A DNA stretch of 64,000 bases from Paulownia fortunei. Lineage: Eukaryota > Streptophyta > Magnoliopsida > Lamiales > Paulowniaceae. The DNA is taken from the NCBI GenBank assembly GCA_019321725.1, contig CM033105.1, positions 17,639,861 to 17,703,860 on the forward strand. Direction: 5' to 3'. Position 1 is the stretch's first letter. Each line of letters starts with the position of its first letter. Positions 35,595 to 47,739 of this stretch are shown here, in pieces. The position numbers and the translations under genes are program-made. Below the pieces are notes generated by a model. That model was not told the origin of the DNA. It searched no databases and saw only the letters and a list, made by a program, of their open reading frames with translations.

Positions 35595-36060
35595 AGCATT
35601 TTCATTTTTCAGTCTTAATTTAGTCTCATCTTTCTCAACATCAAAGCAGCCCACAGATGGTATTGAAACAATAAGCATAAAAGAGTCAATTCTTCCCTCC
35701 AGCTGAAATATAAGTAGCTGACAAGTTTCAAGAACCATGCGCACAGAGGAGACCGGTACAGTCTATAGTAGCCCTGATCCTAGCTAACGCAAGGGAGTGC
35801 CCTTTTATCAATTTTAGTATGCCAAGATCAGTTCAAATGCCATCAGGTCGAGTAAGATTGATTTATAGTCTGGACCAGGAGCAAGGGTCAATAATGTGTA
35901 AGTGAGCATAGATACACTTTCATGCAACGTAGAGAGCAGGAAAGAAAATAATAAAAGCACAAGCGTCAACTATGTTCAGCATGTTCCCTTCCAAAATCCC
36001 ACCAAAGACAATTCTAAGGGTTTCCATCATCCCATGACACAGATGCATGCCCCCTCAACA
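35595..36060 (-). pseudogene. Decayed second copy of exon 2 of the glycerol-3-phosphate transporter-like gene
   Basis: Runs parallel to 37255-37799. The clearest block is GGTATTGAAACAATAAGCAT at about 35658 versus GATATTGAAACAATAAGCAT at about 37351; then CAGCTGAAATATA versus TAGTTGAAATATA, GCAAGGGAGTGCCC versus GCACGGGAATTCCC, GTATGCCAAGATCAG versus GTACCAAGATCAG, and further matches to about 36055. Deletions and substitutions destroy the frame. The order and strand equal the real exon, so this is a tandem duplicate 3' of the gene, not a processed copy. No matching exon 1 was found at 36.1-37.2 kb. Confidence 0.65.
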
Positions 36061-37254
36061 GCCGCAATACATGACAAACATGAATGATAAGAATTCATTA
36101 CTATCACCAACACGATTTCCAGCTATCTTGTTACATCAATCGAATATGTTGCAGGAAGATACCCTCATAAAGCATATTCTCTTCCTATCTGCCAAAAACC
36201 ACATCAATATTCTCAATCATAAATTGGGGTGTTATTAAGCAAGCCACCAGCTAAGATCTACGAGTGAAGGCTCAACAGCAGGAGTGGTAGACTCTATTAA
36301 TTCCCTAGATGAGGTTTTGTATGGTCAAGCTCCCTAGATAACGAGCTAGAGTAACAGATTGTTAATTAGTAACAGCTAAAAGTCTAAAGAACTTGTAACT
36401 TTTTCGCACTCAATTTAAGAGACACGCAAGGCAACTACAAATCTTTATACTATGTTATTCTCATGCATTCATCATGAGCAATCATGTAAACCTTACTGTA
36501 CTAGCTAATAGAACATCAGCACTCAACAAGTAATTGCAAGTTATTAAAATCTTTTTCTAATGTGGGAAAAAGACTCAAAGAAGCTACAAATGTCTTCTGT
36601 CCTAGACAATATTCAGCCAAAAATATAATTGAAGGCTCAAACAAGAACAGTTGTACAACGTCCAGTGCTACCTCCCATGCACAAGTCATTGCACATAGAT
36701 TCAACTCATTTTCAACATGAAAATGTGTCAAATCACAACATTACTTAGAATGATTTTGAATACCAAAAGTACAACAGTAGAAAACAAATCGGACCTTAAT
36801 AGAAGAAGGTAAAATGAAGTGAGCCTGAAATATCAGAGGAATTTAAAAACTGTATATATCATTGTTGAAGTGTGGAATACAACATTTAAAGGGAAAAAGG
36901 AAAGAACTTACAAGTATTAAAGATTTTACAGGGGCCTAAATCAATTGGTTATAAGCTATGTGAAGTACTGAATAAGATACAAGAAGGAAATAAAAACTGG
37001 AACACATGAATCTTCTTATAATGGAATTTCCAAACCAAATTCTGTATGCTTGTACAAAGAGCATTAGTAAGACACATAAATGCACATGCGTGGAAAGCAG
37101 CTACACAAGGATTGCTGTACATACTGATGTTTAATAAAAATGCACCTTAGTATACCTTCAATTTGCTCTCAAACAATATCTTAGCAGCCGTGGGAATATC
37201 ATCCCTGTAGTGGAAAGAATAGAAATGTCCAGGGTGCCTTGGTGAGGTCCATGA
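36061..37254. other. Downstream region of the transporter gene
   Basis: Should contain the 3' UTR of the minus-strand transporter gene near 37000-37254. No further exon, repeat or domain recognised; the minus frame at 36516-36731 is unassigned. Confidence 0.4.
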
Positions 37255-39636
37255 TCAACGGGCAATAATGCTCAGCCAAAGCCATTTACCCTCATTCAGC
37301 TTTCCTTTAATTTCATTCTTGACAACACGAATCAACAAACACCCAGCAAGCGATATTGAAACAATAAGCATAAAGAAAACACTGTTCCATCCTCTAGTTG
37401 AAATATATCCAGCCAGAAGAGGCCCAAGAGCAGCACCTACAGAGCCAGTACCATCTATAATTGCTGTAACAGTAGCTAATGCACGGGAATTCCCTCTTAT
37501 CACGCTCTGGGTACCAAGATCAGCAGCAACTGCTGTTGTTATTAGTGAGTAAGGCCCATTTACAAGTAAACCAGATGCAAACATTAATGCTATGTTTGTA
37601 AGCATCGATATACTGCCATAAAGGCGATAGAAAATAAGGGTTGGAATCGATAGCAACAAAAATATAACTGAAGTAACGGCATGAGCCTCAATCATATCAG
37701 ATATGAGACCTGCTGAAATTCCACCGAAGACTCCTCCAATGTCAAAGATTGTCGAGAGAATCCCAGCAGTTTTATGGGAAAGATGAACTCCTGCAACAGC
37801 TGCAATTTACAAGAAGAAAATAGAAGCATGATAAGTTTACACTATTTTCACCACCAAGGAACAGCTGCCAGCATCATCATGCAGAATGGTATACTTAAGA
37901 AGCAATTTTTTTTCTCTATACATATGCACATAGTAAGAAAAAGAGAGTAATGCATAGGCCGGCTATTTGCAGAGCATAAAATCATTAGAACATTTTATTT
38001 CATGAGAAATGATTCATGCACAGTCACTTTGGTAGTTTGAGAGCTCAAGACTGCATTTAAACTGATTGATTTGGGTTTCAGAAATAATTATGTGTGGATA
38101 GTCTTCAAAATGACAATGGATTTGGGTAACGATTTGAAATTGATGTTTGGAAAATAACATAGTAGTTCGGCAACAAAGATGCTATCAGACCATTGTAATA
38201 ATTTTTAGCATAATGGTCAGAAGAAATGCTTAAGGATTTAAAATCCAACATCACTCCAAATTATTTAGACAGTGCAATAGGTTTGTAATTTAGACAGTGC
38301 TATAGGTTTGTAATTTTAGGTTTGAAGTTTTATCTGTGGATGGACTCAAACTTCGTATTACCTTCTCAAACTAAAGGGAAATTATAATTGAACCCCTCAG
38401 ACATGTCATAAACAAAAATACAATAGCCTTTCAATTCAAGTTTACAGACAAATGAAGAAAATAGTTATTCACATTGTTCCAAAATATTCAATAAGTAGTC
38501 CATGGTATGTAATGTTCAAGTGAAAACTAGTATTCATAATGCACTTCATCTCCAAATGCATAGTCTGCAACTGAAAGGAAAAAAGATTAATTACCTGTGT
38601 GTCTAAGGTAAAAGGGCAACCAATACAAAAATGTGTATGCCACAAGCTTAGAGAAGAACAAGCAGAACGCATACGATGTCACATGTGGTAACCTCCATGC
38701 ATCTAAGAAAGCTATGGCAACTGAACCCTCCTCGTCCTCAGATTCCATCATTCCCCCTTCCACTGTCTCAATTTTCTCAGTATCAACCAACGCTACTCCT
38801 TCAATGTTCATCTCGACATCCTTTCCAGACAACTCAAATCCGATAATTTCAGGATGCACAACAAGAAATAAGTAAATGAAAGCCGCCAGCAGCATGATAA
38901 GAAAGCCCGGCAGAACAAAAGACCAACCCCATCCGAACCCCAAAACAGAAGAAGCTACTATAGAACCAATAATGTTACCCACTGAGGTATGTGAATTCCA
39001 TACCCCCATGATCAACCCTCTCTTTGCCTTCCCAAACCAGTTCCCAACAACCGCCACCACGCAAGGCCACCCTATAGACTGAAACAACCCACAAAACACC
39101 TGTATAAACACAAAAACACCAAAAGAATGCAAATCAAGAAAATACCCCAACCCAAAGAGTATCACAAAAATGCCACTTCCCACCATCCCAATAGTCAAGA
39201 AAATTCTTAAATCAACTGTATCACCAATGTGGCCCGAAAAATACATGCCAATGGCATAAGCCAATAGGAAGGAGAGATCAAGCTCCCCGAGACGGTGGGG
39301 GCCACGAGGGCCATCGAATGGGGCCCACCCAGTTTCATTATGAAGTGGGTTTTGGCTGAATTGAAATGGATCTTGATCAGAATCCGACACCGCGGCGGCA
39401 TTTGTGGTTGCATTAACGGCTAGGGTTTGGTTACTTGGGGTTGTAAGGATGGATTTGACTATGCTGGGGGGTTTACGGGAAGCATGGAAAGCAGCGTAGG
39501 CGGTGAAGGTGAGGAGGAGAACCAGGAACTGATGGAATTTGCGGGTCCTTTCCGGGGCGGCGAGGCTGGGGAACAATCTCAGCCCCGGTGGTGGTTGGGA
39601 TGGTGGAGCAGGGGTTATGGTCTTGAACTGCATCAT
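37255..39636 (-). CDS. Putative glycerol-3-phosphate transporter-like MFS protein, two exons, 528 aa
   Basis: Major facilitator membrane carrier of the SLC37/plant G3P permease type, which exchanges organic phosphate esters such as glycerol 3-phosphate for phosphate. Exon 1 is 39636-38595 (347 codons plus 1 base) and exon 2 is 37799-37255, joined across a GT-AG intron of 795 bp; 528 residues in total. The N-terminal segment is Pro-rich and is followed by [17 protein letters not shown], the family's signature start of helix 1. A loop with an NET sequon, then [10 protein letters not shown], several helices, [20 protein letters not shown], an acidic central loop around residues 280-320, and [10 protein letters not shown] follow. 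Exon 2 continues [17 protein letters not shown] and holds the remaining helices with [10 protein letters not shown]. The first of two adjacent ATGs is used. It converges with the PP2C gene. The substrate is inferred from family; the plasma or plastid membrane location is not decidable. Confidence 0.88.
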
Positions 39637-41074
39637 AGTATTACAAAAACTTCCTATAAATGGTATGTGTTTATTAGGACAGGTTTATGTGGTTAAACAG
39701 AGATTTAGGACGAGAAGAAGGTGGGATGGTGGGTTGCCTGGTTGATCTAGGAATCAGGGTCTGGGGATTTATTGTCTGAATCTGTTCCTACTTTGAAATT
39801 TCCCCTTTCCCCTGAAATTCATTTGTTTGAAGTTTCTGTATTTTCTGGTAGCAGTTGATTGTTTAAATATATCTTAGATGTTAAGTGTTTGGTGTTTGAT
39901 TAGTCAATTTAGGACATTGGAGCAAGTATTACAATAAGATCCATGCTTGTGAATTGTTTATGTTGATTCCTTAATGTTACAGATCCCCATTCGTTGAACT
40001 CGAATCCCCCTCCCTTTAACTTTGAATCTCATTAGAAATGTGAAATTTTGTATATATATATATATATATATATATTGAGTAAATAGATTAAACCTATCAT
40101 TTGGTAAATAGATTAGATATATTATTATTTTATATATATCAATCATCAATTTTTGACAACTAATAATTATATATAATTAATTAAATATTATTATGAAAAT
40201 AAATAAAGACTCATGCTCTGGTCTTGGGGTAAAAATATTATTTAATCCTTAAATTTATTGTTTTGTCTAATTTGGAACTTAACTTATAAGTATATCAATT
40301 TGATATTTTAACTTTTCATTGTGTAACAAATATGATCTTTCCAACTAAATTCACCTATTCGTTAAAAATAAATTAAAAAAAATATTTACATTCACCTCCA
40401 TTAAAACTTGAATTTTTGGTAAACACCTCAATCTAGCGCTGTTTGATCAAACTTTTAATAAAAATTTATTAGAAGACCAAATACACCCATCCCAATACTT
40501 AAAAAGCTCATGATGCATAATTCTTGAAACTAAGTAAAAGATCCAATTTACAGTATAAGTCATATTTATTAAAATAAGGAGTGTATTAACTTTTGTATGT
40601 TTAAAACAAATGCCTAAAATTTGGATTATTAAGTGATAGACATATTTTAAAATGCATAATTCTAAAAAAATTTGTGACAAAATCTAAATTATGTGATATT
40701 TGTTCGATAGTGTATATAATATGCATTGTTATTTATGCACAAAAAAAAATTGAAAAAAAATCCCATTTTACTTTTTTTTTTAAATTATAGCATGATTTAT
40801 ATATGATTAAAAATGATCTTTGTAACTAAATTTAGTATGCCGCATTTATTTTGAAAACAATGCATTTGGAAATAGTAAAACATTTTTAATAATAAAATTT
40901 ATAGTTATTTTTCACATGCAAAAACTGGTAATAATCCATGCCCCTTATCATGAGAAAGATCTTAATATTTAGAATTTAGTAACACTGTTTTTTTTTTTTT
41001 CTAAAGTTATGGATTATTAAAAATAGCTTCCTAAAAAAGTTTTTCTAAAGTTACTTTTTCTTTCCAAAGGTATA
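39637..41074. other. Upstream region of the transporter gene and AT-rich intergenic DNA
   Basis: The first 300 bp right of the start codon are the likely minus-strand promoter and leader; no clear TATA motif was fixed. Beyond 39950 the sequence is AT-rich with a (TA)n run at 40051-40074 and no gene. Confidence 0.45.
40051..40074. repeat. (TA)n microsatellite
   Basis: About 12 TA units. Confidence 0.9.
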
Positions 41075-41082
41075 AGGATGAG

Positions 41083-41406
41083 TAGGGATGACATCGGAGC
41101 AGGTTTCGAGTGGGTTGTCAAAATCTGAGACTTGCCCCGCACTGGACTCGTCGAGTTCGAATTAGACCTGATTTATAATTTTAAAAATATAATATATATA
41201 TATTTTAAATAACATCACTAATTTTAAAAAAAATATATATTTTAAAAATATGATATTATATAAATACATATATATTAAAATAAATAAATAAATAAACTAA
41301 ACAGGCCGGGTTGGGCCCTAAATTCATTTATAACTTAAAAAACTCACTTCAAGCAGAGCGAGTTTGAGACGGATCCGAGTTTGGACCCGCTTCATTACAA
41401 TCCCTA
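41083..41406. mobile_element. hAT-type miniature element with 8-bp duplication
   Basis: The ends are TAGGGATGAC (left) and, on the minus strand, TAGGGATTGT (right). The flanks AGGATGAG (41075-41082) and AGGATGGG (41407-41414) agree at 7 of 8 positions. CGGGTT/GACCCG words occur near the ends and the centre is AT-rich. Length 324 bp, non-coding. The 8-bp duplication and TAGGG ends fit a hAT non-autonomous element. Confidence 0.75.
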
Positions 41407-41414
41407 AGGATGGG

Positions 41415-42454
41415 GACCTTTGTCCTTTAATTGAAATCTTTGATTAATAATACTAGAAAGAGATACTTGCTAAACATTGAAACATTAGGGAGGTCAAACT
41501 TTAGGAGAGTGGATGCAAATATTTTTATTTTTTGTGTAGGTAAATTTGTCTAGAAAGATTATATTTGATACACATTAAAAAGTTAAAATGTCAAATTTCA
41601 GTAAACCTAAAAATTTGAGGTCCAAATTGGTACAAAATAATAAATTTAATTTTTTTTTTAAAAAATACCCTGATCTTGAGACCTTTACTTCACCAACTAA
41701 ATTACACCACATCCGCAGTGAGAATTTGAATCCTTTTATAATGGTTGATTTTTAAGAGTTTATAATTGTTGATTTTTTATATCTACAAAATAATCTAACA
41801 GCGATATTTTGCTATAATAATATCAACTGCACTAAAATTGTCAAATAAAAGAAAAAAATTCTAGTAGAAAAAAGGAAAAGGAAAGAAAGAGGGAGAAGAA
41901 GATCCATTTTCGTAATTTTGACAGGAGGATACTTTTAGAACACTAAATGACATTCACGTCATTTTGAAACTTTCACTAACCTCATATAATTAATGAAATT
42001 GAGCACTTCATTTAAACTTGGGAGATAAAAGCCAGATATAAGTCATCAAAGGAAACCTTTAGAGTCTGATTCAGTTATGCTTAGATAATGGATCATATGC
42101 TTTTTTCCTTTTTCTTTTTTCTTTTTTCTTTTTATTGTTTTTTGGGAGTGAGAGGGGGCGATGGTGGTTAAGAAGTTACTTTCGCTTCTACTCGTTTGGT
42201 TTTGAAACAGACATGAAGTTTCACATCCAAGTGTCAAGGGTTTCCACCCCACTCGGCCCACCACACATCCATGAACTTGACCCTACGGACCATCCCATAT
42301 CAATATTCAAGTCAAATGCATGCTATATTTGATGGAGTGTGTATTAGATGGAAATTTACCCTTTATCCACTTACACCAATATAAGTGTGTGTATTTTTAT
42401 ATGTAGATGAAAAGTGGATGCTATACCCTATGTACTCTATGGGGTGAAGCATCA
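41415..42454. other. Intergenic stretch left of the chromovirus
   Basis: A (CTTTTT)n tract lies at about 42100-42135. Sequence at 42300-42455 may be the outer part of the chromovirus LTR but has no clear counterpart at the right end. Confidence 0.4.
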
Positions 42455-42815
42455 AGGAGGCCCAATTTTCACGAATGGACCCTGTGTTTCATGGAGAGGA
42501 TGTGTATATTATATGAAATGTATAAGTGCATGTCTTTCGTAATCTTTTATTGTAAATAATTGTAAAGCAGTATTTTATTTTCCTTAGCTTTTGAATATCT
42601 ATTAGTGTCATAAATCTTTTTATTTCTTAACTTGGATAGGGGGATTGATTATTTGATGCTAGTTACTACCGAACCTTATTGGAGTTCCCTACTCTGACCA
42701 TTATAATCAAAGATGCATTGTAATTATTCTCATTATCAATAAAATGAGGACAAATTTCTCTCTTAATTGTGTCTTGATAAGTATTCCATCGAGTTGATAT
42801 ACTTTTAATTTTTAC
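42455..42815 (+). repeat. 5' LTR of the chromovirus (approximate limits)
   Basis: Matches 58450-58814 in order: TTTCATGGAGA versus CTTCATGGAGA, TGTAAATAATTGT versus TGTAAATAGTTGT, CAAAGATGCATTGTAATTAT and CATTATCAAT(A/G)AAATGA. Many differences indicate an old insertion. The exact ends were not resolved. Confidence 0.65.
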
Positions 42816-43158
42816 CCTTGGACGTGAGTGTAACGCAACTGTGAGTCAGCAGTGATAATTTGACGAAGGTAGTTATGAGTGGCGGACTAGTAGCAACATA
42901 AGTCCCTTTCTAGTTACTTTCTAAAGAAGCCCCATAACATGGAGCATCAAAGCATCAACTCTTCATCCACGGGACTAAGGTAAGGCGATGGAACCTATGA
43001 ATTTCACAAACATGGCCATAGCAGGGAAGAAGTTAAATCCTCTAAAAACGTAAAACTACAACAAAGATTGGAAGCTCTAGAGGATGAGAATTCTAGACTG
43101 TAGTTTGTGATTGCAACCTTGGAGAAGAAAGTCGAAAGTACAGAGACAAAGATATCTG

Positions 43159-45235
43159 TGTTAGAGTTGCACCCGACATACCAATTAGTGCCTGCTTCTT
43201 TATTCTTGTAATAACAGTCTTATTCAAAGCATATTAATGAAATAAAACTTCTTTATCTTTAATTGTACTTAGACAATTAGATAAAGTCCTAAAACCATAC
43301 TTAGCTACGGGGCATAGTTGCACATATGATGATGATCATAAAATATGTACCTATGGCTTTAGTCTTAAACTAGTTCCAAGTAGAAGGTTCATCGGGACGG
43401 GATATTGATAAGCCCATTAAGACTTGTGCAGACAATACATGTTCAAAAGGATGATGTCTTGTTCTATAAGCATCGACATAGTGATGCTAGTGCATGTATG
43501 TGGGTGCTTGTTAGAAAATAAGTATACTGAACAAGCTCAATTGGAAATGTTGTTTGTCAAATGAGAATTTTCTAGTTACAGTAGGGCAAAAATTAGTCCT
43601 TAAACTTAATGTACCATGGTAATCTTGTATATAACATGTTGCACTTTGATATATTTCCCTAGTTTCATAATCAGAAGGGAAATGTGTTAAGTGTAACATT
43701 TTCGTTGGTGGTTAATAAGTGTCCAATAAAGAATCCGTCACCTATTATTAAAGAATAGGTGAATCTCTTATACTTTCATAATCTTTGACTTTGAAGACCT
43801 TTAGCTTAGGTAGGATAAATATTAGATGAGTGCATTTTATTGATTCATCAAAGAGTTAGTGATACTTGAAATTGAATCATAGTTATTAAGTCGAATAGGG
43901 TTTCATGCCATAAACTTAATAATGAGATTAGGACATAAAATGATTGCACTTGCATGGTACTCATAATCGAAATAAATTTACTGCTATTTCACTTAAGACT
44001 AGGTAATCATGATGCTTTTCTAGGTATTTTCCATGACTTGTGAGGTTCTTGGAGTTAAGAAGTTAATTTTAAGATGATTAATTAATTGAATTATTTAATT
44101 AGTATAAAATATTAATTTACTTAAGTTGCAAGGCTTGTAAGCCTACTGGTAGCTTATTTGTGAACCAAATATGTTACACATAAATAAAAGTTTTACTTTT
44201 AATCTAAAAGGTAATCCAAAGAGTTGGATTGAATTAATTAATAGAGATTAATTTAAGGAAGCTAAAATTAATTCAAGGAGTTAGGTTAATTTGTTCAATC
44301 AAATATTAAGATTATTTATTTGAACTTAATCTTTGGCTCATGAGGAGTGAATTAATTAATTGATTAGATCAATTACTTAAGATAAATATAAATTAATTTA
44401 AAAAGTTATATTAATCTATTTAATTAAGTAATTTGATTATTTTAATTGGGTCTAATTTGATTAGAATGCCCATATATAACTAATAATTATTTAATTAGAT
44501 CAATTAGTTAAATTGAGCTTGCTATATTTAATGAAAATTAATTAAATAGACTTATTTAAAATAATTAAAGTCCAAGCCCAAGTTATTATGTCTATAGGAG
44601 GGCCCAATTAGGAGTCTTGGTGATCAAGACAAAGACTCCTTCTCTTTGATCGAAAGGGATGAGATAAGAAAAGAAAGAGATAGAGATCTAATGAGATTAG
44701 GGTTACATGAGCTTGTGTATTTAAGGGGCTGGAATTATTATTGCTAGAAGAGCAAATTTTTGGCCCCCTTAGTAGACACAAAACCACTCCATTCTCTTAT
44801 AATCATTTCATTGTTCTATAAAAAAGGTTCAATCCTCTTTCATTTCAATTTAATTTTTATATCACAAGTTGATTTAAGAATTAATATTGTACCCCAAAAT
44901 TTTATAGATTAGAACAATAAATAGACTTTTCTAGCGAAAATTCTATTTTGTGGATTTGCTTGAGATGTGAATACTCGTGGAGGGCCTATGCTTGGAGTTC
45001 TAGCGAATCTAATTCTAAGTTGGGACTAAGGATTCGAATTGTTTCAAATCCTACATCAGTAGAAGTGCACTTTCACGTACAATCGTGAATTTTCATTTTT
45101 TGTTTTAAAGTAAGTAATCGGAAATAGAAACTAAACAATCGTATCAATTTTTGGGATGACATAATTTATTTTATTATGCATATTAAATTTTTTAAATTTT
45201 CACTGCGTATCCATGGGGGACATTCGACCCGAACA
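43159..45235 (+). mobile_element. Solo LTR of a large-LTR copia element
   Basis: It starts TGTTAGAGTTGC and ends CCCGAACA. The 5-mer ATCTG stands directly before (43154-43158) and after (45236-45240), a perfect target duplication. The 2077-bp body aligns, in opposite orientation, with 61248-63263, for example TTGCACTTTGATATATTT versus TTGCACTTTGATGTATTT, TAGTCCTTAAACTTAA versus TAGTACTTAGACTTAA, and (A/G)CTGCGTAT close to the end. No internal domain lies inside, so unequal recombination between two LTRs most likely removed the rest. Confidence 0.88.
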
Positions 45236-45420
45236 ATCTGATCTCCATTTGCAATTGGCAGATTGCTGATCTGAGGCATTGGATCGAGGTAATGTCTATT
45301 CAAATAGGCTTGCAACAAATAGATATGAGCAATGAACTTATGGTTGCTCTCAAACCTGTTACTAGGCTTCAAATTCGAAAACTGCGAGCTTACGGAGGCA
45401 CAAGAGATGCTAAGGAAGTT

Positions 45421-45780
45421 GACAACTTCCTAGTTAACATGGAGTAATACTTTAATTTTGCAAACATTAAAAATGAGGCAAGAAAATTCTCGATAGCTAC
45501 CATATTTGATGGGTGATGCCAAATTGTATTGACAGACCAAATATGCATGCCTATAAGCACATCGAGTGTGTTTGGACACTTGGGACCTTCTCAAGAAGCG
45601 ACAACTTCCTAGTTAACATAGAGCAATACTTTAATTTTGCAAACATTAAAAATAAGGCAAGAAAATTCTCTATAGCTACCATATATTTGATGGGTGATGC
45701 CAAATTGTATTGACAGACCAAATATGTATGCCTATAAGCACATCGAGTGTGTTTGGACACTTGGAACCTTCTCAAGAAGC
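45421..45780 (+). repeat. 180-bp tandem duplication in chromovirus gag
   Basis: Unit 1 (45421-45599) and unit 2 (45600-45780) both run from GACAACTTCCTAGTTAACAT to CTTCTCAAGAAGC and differ at only a handful of positions plus a 2-bp indel. This high similarity, within an otherwise old element, suggests a much more recent duplication. Confidence 0.9.
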
Positions 45781-46639
45781 TATTAAGTAATAATTATTCT
45801 CGAAGAATGTTAAGTATAAAGTCAAGTTGGCATTGATTGAGTTAAAGCACACAACCTCAATCTGATATTACGTGAAAGTGTCTGAATGCACATGTTTAAC
45901 ATTTGGGATATATTGGAGAAGAATAAGCTCGACTTTTCTTGAGGTCTTGAAGCCTTCATCGCGTACTAAATTATAGCGCCAAAGGGTGATCTAGCACTTA
46001 TGCAATTTCAAAACCAAGAAAGATAGAATACCACGAGTGCAACTCAGTTTAATTGGAAGAAGTTAAAACCTTTAAGACCAAATCGAGCAAAAGTGAGAGC
46101 GACAATTCTACATCTAAGGAACTCTCAAGGGAATTCAAACAAAGAAAACCACAAGACAACAAGCAGATGATGTCTCAGAAAAGTACAAGATGCTTTTTCT
46201 GTGACTAACCACATCGTATTAAGGATTGCCCAAGGAAATAAATTTTGGATGCTTTGACGTGCATCATAGAAATGAGGTTGACATCCAAGCAAATTAATCT
46301 CTAAGGATCTACTAGTGACGAGAATGAATCTGATGGTGATGAGGACAATCTTGTGGCCATCCTCATTGGTGCAATATAAAATCTCACCTAATGATAGCGT
46401 AGGAGAAATTGCCACATAAGACAAATAAAATAGCACTGGCTATAACTATGAACCACCTTGATGGATAAGATTCTCATAGTCCCAAACCTATAGGAAAAAA
46501 AAGGTTGATGTATGTTTAAGTATACAAAGCGTAACTACCATGCATGCGCCAAAGGGGAGAGACTTGAACTTGTGCTGGAGAATTGGATGGGTAAAAAGTA
46601 TCAACTTAACTGTTCAACCAATTACTAGAGTGCCGAGAG

Positions 46640-47060
46640 TTGGCCTTTCAAAGGGAGAACCAACTTTCTTCTATAGTGGTGGACGACTTTAAGCTCATCC
46701 TTAGGCTTGAGTTTTTATGAGATACAAGGGCCATGATTTTGCCATACATGGACCCCTTGATGATGATGAAAAATAAACCATGTGTTATCCCTATGCTAGT
46801 TGGAAAGATTGTACAGAAGAATATTTTGGTCATGCAATTTGAGAAGGGTTACAAGTACAACAAGCCTTCATTCTTGTGCACTCTTTGGATGGAAGAGTTG
46901 GAGAAGACTTGGAGGCTACTCCAAGACACTATGAAGAAATTATTGTGTGTGTTTGAATATTTAATACTTGACAAATGGCCCCAGAAGTTACCTTTAGATG
47001 GACAATTAGTCATGTATTTGGTACCAAACCTTCTGCCAAGGTATCATATCAAATAATGGT
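46640..47060 (+). pseudogene. Chromovirus protease end and linker to reverse transcriptase
   Basis: The plus strand reads VVDDFKLILRLEFL then a stop, DTRAMILPYMDPL and KPCVIPMLVGK, which correspond to the end of the chromovirus protease (FDVVLGxxFL) and the following linker. KVSYQIMVYVVELG can be read with a frame change at 47033-47070, the entry to reverse transcriptase. The catalytic Asp upstream of 46640 could not be located with confidence. Confidence 0.6.
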
Positions 47061-47079
47061 ATATGTGGTTGAGTTAGGG

Positions 47080-47720
47080 CACTTTTATAGAAGAATTCAA
47101 TCTAACCCGACATGTACGTGTTGACAAAAAAGACTAACCCACAATTATATGCTTATCTTTATAAATCGAGTGGTTTGGGTTCGTCGGGTTCGGTTCATTT
47201 AGCAGATGGGTTGGCGGTTTATAAAATTTAAATTATACATCCACATATCTACTCAATTTATTTATAGTTGCAACTTAAGAATGCAATGATAAGTAAATAA
47301 AGTGAGGAACTTATTTTATAGTGGCAATGCAAATAAATAATAGCACTGGAAAAAAGAAGAGACTAAAGAGAAAAGAGATCGAGCGACGAGTAAGTGAACT
47401 TCATTAAAACAAAAACAAAATTCTCATTTAAATAAAGATTTGTGGGAATTGAAAAACTTTTGATTCCTAATCAAATAACATGTTACAAAGAAAATTATTA
47501 TAAATGTATTATATATCTGTTAGATATTTATATGTGAGTAGATATGTAGTATAGCTATTGGGTTGCGGGTAAAGCAGGTTTTAACCATTGAACCCACCAC
47601 CCAACCTGAATGTAGTGGATTAACATTATGAAATTGCCACTATGAAAAAATAAAAAGTGATGGGCTTTGAGCAGTTCGGTTCGGTTTAAGTGGGTGGAGC
47701 AAGTTATTTACATCTGTAGT
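47080..47720. mobile_element. Miniature element rich in GGTTCGG words, inserted before chromovirus reverse transcriptase
   Basis: Chromovirus coding sequence stops near 47075 and resumes near 47740 (VERRQLKEILECNI by frame adjustment). The intervening DNA has TCGTCGGGTTCGGTTCATTT at 47189 and GTTCGGTTCGGTTTAAGTGG at 47672, typical of the ends of hAT-like miniature elements, and an AT-rich centre. I could not resolve the terminal duplication. Confidence 0.5.
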
Positions 47721-47739
47721 ATCGGATGTTGTAGACTGA

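Larger units (their letters stand above)
42830..46300 (+). pseudogene. Chromovirus gag, split by a solo LTR
   Basis: The N-terminal part (42990-43153) encodes a coiled-coil, with LQQRLEALEDENSRL and LEKKVESTETK. After the solo LTR (43159-45235) the gag core resumes at 45236 with LRAYGGTRDAKEVDNFLVNM and ATIYLMGDAKLY. A tandem duplication (45421-45780) repeats the core. Near 46190-46230 is a damaged zinc knuckle (CFFCD, a stop, then PHRIKDC). Stops are frequent. Confidence 0.75.

Noticed and set aside
38469..38594. Continuation of transporter exon 1 beyond the donor
   Set aside because: The frame runs into stops just after HTG, and the splice to 37799 restores the MFS sequence [12 protein letters not shown].
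38633..39745. Plus-strand frames opposite transporter exon 1
   Set aside because: Shadows of the minus-strand gene.
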